From: CAZKUN01 sp964555935
GTDB lineage: Bacteria > Armatimonadota > Zipacnadia > Zipacnadales > VGFC01
Reading direction: 5' to 3'
DNA length: 10,065 nt
Assembly (NCBI GenBank): GCA_964555935.1
Contig: CAZKUN010000301.1
Location: 1-10,065, forward strand
Positions 7,301 through 10,065 of this stretch are shown here, one piece after another. Both the position numbers and the translations under genes were made by a program. Numbering within the stretch: the stretch's first letter is position 1; every line of letters starts with the position of its first letter. The notes beneath the pieces were generated by a model. The model was not told the origin of the DNA. It ran no database searches and saw only the letters and a list, made by a program, of their open reading frames with translations.

Positions 7301-7583
7301 GCCCATCCATGGCGGCTCGCGGACGATGCCCGGGCGCTATGGCGCGCGTAGCAGCCGCATGGGCCAGGCCCTCCTTGACGATAACCACAAGGGCAAGGTC
7401 AGCGACGAAGACTTCCGGCGCGTGGTGCTATGGCTGGACTCCAATTCACCGCGCCTGGGCGCCTACCGCGACGAGGCCAGGCAGGTCGCGGGCGAGTTGG
7501 TATGGCCGGCGCTCGATGTCGACCCCGACAACCCCCAGGGCGTGCGGAGCCGCGACGCGTTGGCGCGGGCCGGCGGAGGGTGA
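4314..7583 (+). CDS. Secreted dihaem cytochrome: LamG domain, hydrazine-synthase-alpha-like beta-propeller, two CxxCH motifs
   Basis: The product has 1089 residues. Residues 1-24 form a signal peptide (RWFGRG, a hydrophobic core, then LPA before Gln25). A LamG/concanavalin-like domain spans about 45-225 (PLTIELWCRLRD, then VDGEWHHVALRLDG 111-124, LHVDGLEVG 129-137, ALWRF 197-201). A mostly helical, unassigned region follows (about 260-410). A TolB/PD40-type propeller spans about 480-790: SYDGKSIVFSY, WNLFKASIDGSGLSQLTD 517-534, DDFDPVWLPNGRIAFISERRG, MKPDGSDIFPLS, EWHPSVNNDGQLVYTRWDY 594-612, LYLLDRFGNREL 747-758. This pattern is characteristic of proteins annotated as hydrazine synthase alpha-like in Planctomycetota and related phyla. 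A C-terminal cytochrome region has two c-haem sites, CIGCH 910-914 and CIPCH 961-965, and ends in SDEDFRRVVLWLDSNSP (1030-1046). M990, M1005 and M1016 are possible haem ligands. It must be exported for c-haem attachment. Reaction and substrate are unknown; it is probably a redox enzyme or electron-transfer protein bound to a polymer. No hydrazine synthase beta or gamma gene is nearby. Confidence 0.85.
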   Translation: MPRWFGRGLMGVLALAALSLVLPAQDGARPGVDTTKLIAVADPQPAYNERPLTIELWCRLRDNAHYNILVANETKASRTHWEIFTEPGTGRLAAYVPGNTPDHVRATGTIVDGEWHHVALRLDGATMRLHVDGLEVGAETATRPPDLPTIEGSLVIGALVGRGLGCDGEIASVRVSSVAREVADVPQILEPDADTIALWRFAPGKDGERVDDLSPMLHHAVYARSPRTFDRFDVTTLSSEEAGEIHKERQTPAGRSLAISPPDVDIDETRRQLTAALDELDLPSLGGAAQTRDGVLADWGEQYFRLGLRLTGKENPPLGAAEQAFDSHSLVRADDGDPLGVVLRRTDALLTSLDIAGPLAEDFIALRDAGANTAVADEDARKQLYLAACALRREIAFANPLLDFEEILFVARGVYLGSRVTGPTVTTDAYGQHFATQYFGFNSVPGGGLFTVSGFKSEPSIRNVLGDSTCEGGRLKGRRLEPGAFISPDLSYDGKSIVFSYTESKEHKWVWSPETTWNLFKASIDGSGLSQLTDSKHDDFDPVWLPNGRIAFISERRGGYIRCFSMLHVPNYVLHSMKPDGSDIFPLSYFETSEWHPSVNNDGQLVYTRWDYTDRENCLGSNFWVCGPDGTDPRAPHGNYPYPWHTFADNAFGDSRDGRPFVEMNIRAIPNSHKYVLTAAPHHGEAFGALCILDLQVPDDGRMSQLRRVTPYVPFPETEVNARSQYPFGTPWPLSEDFYLCNWWENLYLLDRFGNRELICENSLVFGETNWDMRLIDPIPVRPRLVPVSIPIGTNQGEDADPAGKPATISVMNVYNADLPFPEGTKIKWLRLTQNILKLNPWMGVPMIGYQNENTPRIPLGIVPVEEDGSAYFEAPVEKEVIVQALDENYMAVQSMRSVLYVHPGEQLTCIGCHEDPQTAVALDSEPLAMQRPPSRLEPEIGGVEPVTYYRLVKPVFEQSCIPCHQAEGGPIDMSYQALEPLAFYFAGGMSRTTTKPIHGGSRTMPGRYGARSSRMGQALLDDNHKGKVSDEDFRRVVLWLDSNSPRLGAYRDEARQVAGELVWPALDVDPDNPQGVRSRDALARAGGG

Positions 7584-7590
7584 CTGCAGG

Positions 7591-7619
7591 TTGACGTACC
7601 ACGCCCCGTCGGGTATAGT
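7591..7619 (+). promoter_or_regulatory. Sigma70-type promoter of the rpoZ-dnaJ-prmA unit
   Basis: TTGACG (7591-7596) and TATAGT (7614-7619) are separated by exactly 17 bases, and each matches the consensus at five of six positions. The expected transcript start is near 7626, about 48 bases before rpoZ. It lies only 7 bases after the stop of the dihaem gene, which suggests the downstream housekeeping unit is transcribed independently of the accessory block. Confidence 0.7.
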
Positions 7620-7673
7620 AACGGTTCCGTTTTAGATTGCCCTGGCGCCCCAGCGATCGAGAAGGAGCATGGA

Positions 7674-8054
7674 ATGCCGCGCTATAAGGACGTATATGAG
7701 CTGGCCGAAGAGGTCGGCGGAATGTACTCGCTCGTGGTCGCCGCCGCAAAGCGCGCCAAGCAGATCCGCGAGGGTCGGCAGCCTGTAATCGAGATCAATT
7801 CGGCGAATCCGCTGACGATTGCCATTGAGGAATTGCTCCAGGGCAAAGTGCAGGTCCGCCCGATCGAGGAAGAGCCGGAAGAGCCGATGGCCGACACCGA
7901 GGTTGTTGAGGTGCTTGGCGCCGATATGAGCGCTGAGGCCGCGGCGGCTGCTGAAGCTGCTGAAGCTGCTGAAGCTGCTGAAGCTGGCGAGGGAGAGGCG
8001 GAATCGGACGCGGCGGACGCCGACGAGGCCGACGCCTCGGAGGCCGAAAAATAG
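7674..8054 (+). CDS. rpoZ: DNA-directed RNA polymerase omega subunit with acidic Ala/Glu tail
   Basis: This 126-residue protein begins after a strong Shine-Dalgarno site (GAAGGAG 7661-7667, 6 bases before the ATG). Residues 1-63 carry the omega/RPB6 pattern: MYSLVVAAAKRAKQIREG (17-34), then NPLTIAIEELLQGKV (45-59). Omega clamps the beta-prime subunit and aids polymerase assembly. From about residue 64 the chain is almost entirely Glu, Ala, Asp and Ser, including four AAE units (92-103) encoded by perfect 9-base repeats. Such a tail is probably disordered. The ordered part is the size of many complete omega subunits (70-90 residues), so the tail is an addition. The usual neighbour gmk is absent; the gene instead opens a unit with dnaJ and prmA. 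Confidence 0.9.
   Translation: MPRYKDVYELAEEVGGMYSLVVAAAKRAKQIREGRQPVIEINSANPLTIAIEELLQGKVQVRPIEEEPEEPMADTEVVEVLGADMSAEAAAAAEAAEAAEAAEAGEGEAESDAADADEADASEAEK
7947..7982 (+). repeat. Tandem 9-base repeat inside rpoZ, four perfect copies
   Basis: GCTGCTGAA occurs at 7947-7955, 7956-7964, 7965-7973 and 7974-7982, in frame, each unit encoding Ala-Ala-Glu. A further GCT follows at 7983-7985 before the pattern breaks. The identity of synonymous codons points to recent copy-number change by slippage; gain or loss of a unit keeps the frame. Confidence 0.9.
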
Positions 8055-8110
8055 TATCGGCCAGCGTCGCCACCTGAATACCCCCCTTTTGCGAAGGAAA
8101 TCACGCGTCG

Positions 8111-9217
8111 ATGGCTGCTTCTAAGCGCGACTACTACGAGGTCCTGGGAGTTTCTCGGGACGCGGATGCGAAGGAGATTCGCTCCGCGTACCGCAAACTC
8201 GCGCGTCAGCACCACCCGGACGTTTCGGACGCGCCTGACGCGCACCAGACATTCCAGGAGATCGGCGAAGCCTACTCCGTCCTGAGCGATGATCAGAAGA
8301 AGTCGCACTACGACCAATTCGGGCATGACGCGCCCATGGGCGGCGGCCACGAAGGCGGAATCCCTGACATTTTCGATCTCTTCCGCACCGTCGTCGGGGG
8401 CTTTGGCTTCGAGGATGAGACGGTTCGGCGCGGCGCGGATGTCAATTACGAGTTGGGGCTGACCTTGGCCGACGCGGCCACGGGCATGGAGACCGAGATC
8501 GCGGTGTCGCATTTCATCCCCTGCGAGACCTGTGAGGGGCAGGGGGCCGCGCCCGGCTCCGCTCGCGAGCAGTGCGCGACTTGCCGGGGCCAAGGCCGCG
8601 TCCGATACCAGCAGCAGGCAATGTTCATGACCATCTCCCAGCAGGGCGAGTGTCCTGACTGCCAGGGGATGGGCGTGCGGATCCCCAATCCGTGCGACGA
8701 CTGCAGCGGAACGGGCCGCAAGCGCCAGACCGAGAAGTTCCAGGTCGAGGTGCCGCCCGGCGTCGAGCACGGTCAACGCGTTCGCTATGCCGCGTCGGGG
8801 GACGCCGGTCCGCTCGGCTCGCCGAGTGGCGATCTGTACGTGCATATCCGCGTGGAGCCGCACGACTTCCTCGTGCGTAGAGGCGATGACCTCGCGTGTA
8901 AGGTCCCCATTGACTTCACTCAGGCCGTCCTGGGCGACGTGTTCGAGATCCCAGGCTTGCTGGAGGACCTCGAGCTTGAGACCCCGCCGGGGACGCAGCA
9001 CGGCGAGGCGATCACAATCCGAGGCCAGGGGATGCCTCGACTTCGCAGGCCCAACAAGCGTGGCGACTTGCACGTGCTGATCCGCATCGATATCCCGAGG
9101 AAGCTGAGCAAGAAGCAGCGCGAGCTGGTTCTCAAATTAGCGGACGCATCGGATATCGAAATCACCCCGCCCGAATCGGGCATCCGCAAGAAAATCGGTG
9201 AAGTGCTCGGCGGCTAG
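8111..9217 (+). CDS. dnaJ: Chaperone protein DnaJ (type I/class A Hsp40)
   Basis: This 368-residue co-chaperone stimulates the ATPase of DnaK and delivers clients to it. The J domain (about 6-71) has DYYEVLGVSRDAD and the catalytic HPD at 35-37. The linker (about 72-103) is short and only weakly Gly/Phe-rich, with a DIFDLF motif at 86-91. The zinc region has four intact repeats: CETCEGQG 138-145, CATCRGQG 155-162, CPDCQGMG 181-188 and CDDCSGTG 195-202. The two C-terminal beta domains follow (VEVPPGVEHGQRVR 212-225; GDLYVHIRVEPH 240-251; IRGQGMP 303-309; GDLHVLIRIDIP 318-329). A Shine-Dalgarno site, GAAGGA (8093-8098), lies 12 bases before the ATG, which is rather far. grpE and dnaK are not upstream; rpoZ is, 56 bases away, and prmA follows 30 bases after the stop. 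Confidence 0.96.
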   Translation: MAASKRDYYEVLGVSRDADAKEIRSAYRKLARQHHPDVSDAPDAHQTFQEIGEAYSVLSDDQKKSHYDQFGHDAPMGGGHEGGIPDIFDLFRTVVGGFGFEDETVRRGADVNYELGLTLADAATGMETEIAVSHFIPCETCEGQGAAPGSAREQCATCRGQGRVRYQQQAMFMTISQQGECPDCQGMGVRIPNPCDDCSGTGRKRQTEKFQVEVPPGVEHGQRVRYAASGDAGPLGSPSGDLYVHIRVEPHDFLVRRGDDLACKVPIDFTQAVLGDVFEIPGLLEDLELETPPGTQHGEAITIRGQGMPRLRRPNKRGDLHVLIRIDIPRKLSKKQRELVLKLADASDIEITPPESGIRKKIGEVLGG

Positions 9218-9247
9218 CGGCACGCGCCACCCCTCCTGAGGAAATAC

Positions 9248-10065
9248 ATGCGCTGGACGCGCTTTGACATGCCGTGTCACGCAGATGACGCGGACATTAT
9301 CGCCGCACTCGTGCTAATGGAGACGGGACGCGGGCCGAGTGTCTCGACCACCGACTCGCAGGCCGTCGTCGAGGCGTGGGTGCCTGAGTCTGTCTGCGAC
9401 GAGTCTCGCGCGGGGCTTATCGCGCGCCTGGAAGCGGCGGATCCCCCCTTCACCAGCGTCGTGAGCGGGATGACCGAGACAAGCCTGCCGGACATGGACT
9501 GGCAGTTCACCTGGCGCAACCACTACCGTCCGGTCCGCGTCGGCGAGCGCATCGTCATCAAGCCATCGTGGGAGGCCTGGCCGCCCGAGGGCGACCCCGA
9601 CGAGGCTCGCGATGACGACATCATCGTCGAGATCGATCCGGGAAGCGCCTTTGGCACGGGCTCGCATCCGACAACGCAGCTAGCGCTGATGGTGCTCGAG
9701 CGGTACGTGACGCCGGGCGACACGGTTCTCGATGTCGGCTGCGGATCAGGCATACTGTCCCTCGCATCGCTCCGGATTGGCGCCGCCAAAGTCATCGGCA
9801 TCGACAGCGATCCGGGCTCGATCGAGTGCGCCGAGAAGAACCTCGCGCCGGAGATCGAGGCGGGCCGCGCCTCGGTCGTACTTGGGGACGGGGCGCTCGG
9901 CCTCGACATCGCCGCCGACGTTGTCATCGCCAACATAAACGTGGGTGGAGCGATCTCTGTGGGCCAGGCCGCTAAGCCGCTGCTGAAGCCGGGCGGCCAT
10001 TACCTTGGCACGGGCCTGCTTGCGAGCAACATCGGCCGCGTGATCGAGGCCGTGACGCCGACGGG
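9248..10065 (+). CDS. prmA: Ribosomal protein L11 methyltransferase, 3' end cut by window edge
   Basis: An open frame from ATG 9248 runs to the window end (272 complete codons). A strong Shine-Dalgarno site, GAGGAA (9238-9243), lies 4 bases upstream. The N-terminal L11-recognition domain (about 1-65) is divergent. The catalytic part is clear: RVGERIVIKPSWEAWPP 97-113, the PrmA signature DPGSAFGTGSHPTT 130-143, the SAM-binding motif LDVGCGSG 161-168 with acidic D186 of IGID (183-186), and ANIN 228-231 in place of the usual ANIL. PrmA uses S-adenosylmethionine to methylate L11 in the cytoplasm. Family members are about 290-310 residues, so roughly 20-40 residues are missing. The dnaJ-prmA neighbourhood is common in Bacillota heat-shock operons and here supports both calls. 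Confidence 0.93.
   Translation, partial: MRWTRFDMPCHADDADIIAALVLMETGRGPSVSTTDSQAVVEAWVPESVCDESRAGLIARLEAADPPFTSVVSGMTETSLPDMDWQFTWRNHYRPVRVGERIVIKPSWEAWPPEGDPDEARDDDIIVEIDPGSAFGTGSHPTTQLALMVLERYVTPGDTVLDVGCGSGILSLASLRIGAAKVIGIDSDPGSIECAEKNLAPEIEAGRASVVLGDGALGLDIAADVVIANINVGGAISVGQAAKPLLKPGGHYLGTGLLASNIGRVIEAVTPT

Noticed and set aside
4314..7583. True hydrazine synthase and anammox metabolism
   Set aside because: Similarity to the alpha subunit is limited to the propeller and haem tail, a LamG domain occupies the N-terminus, the first haem site lacks the expected Tyr, and no beta or gamma subunit gene is present.
7620..7633. Possible terminator AACGGTTCCGTTTT after the dihaem gene
   Set aside because: The palindrome is short and the loop would be two to four bases. 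It also overlaps the expected start of the rpoZ transcript, so it is too weak to call.
7682..9073. Long open frame of 463 codons on the - strand
   Set aside because: It lies opposite rpoZ and dnaJ, both certain genes. Its Ser/Ala run is only the antisense reading of the rpoZ repeat.

Overview
The window is GC-rich bacterial chromosomal DNA carrying seven genes, one of them (the tail of rpmA) cut at the left edge and one (prmA) cut at the right edge. No tRNA, rRNA, CRISPR array, insertion sequence or phage gene is visible. The core genes (rpmA, obgE, rpoZ, dnaJ, prmA) are intact and standard. The accessory genes are a secreted protein with a CBM9-like tail, and a secreted protein combining a LamG domain, a hydrazine-synthase-alpha-like propeller and two c-type haem motifs. 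These are the kinds of proteins common in environmental Planctomycetota, Lentisphaerota, Armatimonadota, Hydrogenedentota and similar lineages. I infer an uncultured member of such a group; the phylum cannot be fixed from the sequence alone.

Layout. 1-109 is the 3' end of rpmA (ribosomal protein L27), followed by a good intrinsic terminator (148-180). obgE (207-1502, +) follows in the usual rpmA-obgE order. Next comes an accessory block. A secreted glycoside-hydrolase-like protein (1506-3275, -) is convergent with obgE, with only 3 bases between the stop codons. A divergent 128-base spacer then separates it from a two-gene + strand unit: a calcineurin-like metallophosphoesterase (3404-4291) and, 22 bases downstream, the 1089-residue dihaem propeller protein (4314-7583). 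A strong sigma70-type promoter (TTGACG, 17 bases, TATAGT at 7591-7619) then starts a second housekeeping unit: rpoZ (7674-8054), dnaJ (8111-9217) and prmA (9248 to beyond the edge), all + strand and closely spaced.

How the genes work together. The flanks serve ribosome assembly and modification (L27, ObgE, PrmA), transcription (omega subunit) and protein folding (DnaJ). The central block is different in character: both large proteins have signal peptides and domains associated with carbohydrate or ligand binding, and one carries redox haems. The block could be an extracytoplasmic polysaccharide or oxidative-degradation module inserted between housekeeping clusters, but no direct functional link among its three genes can be shown here. 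The dihaem protein is the most interesting item because its family is known mainly through one biochemically characterised relative, hydrazine synthase alpha, and no other hydrazine synthase gene lies in the window.
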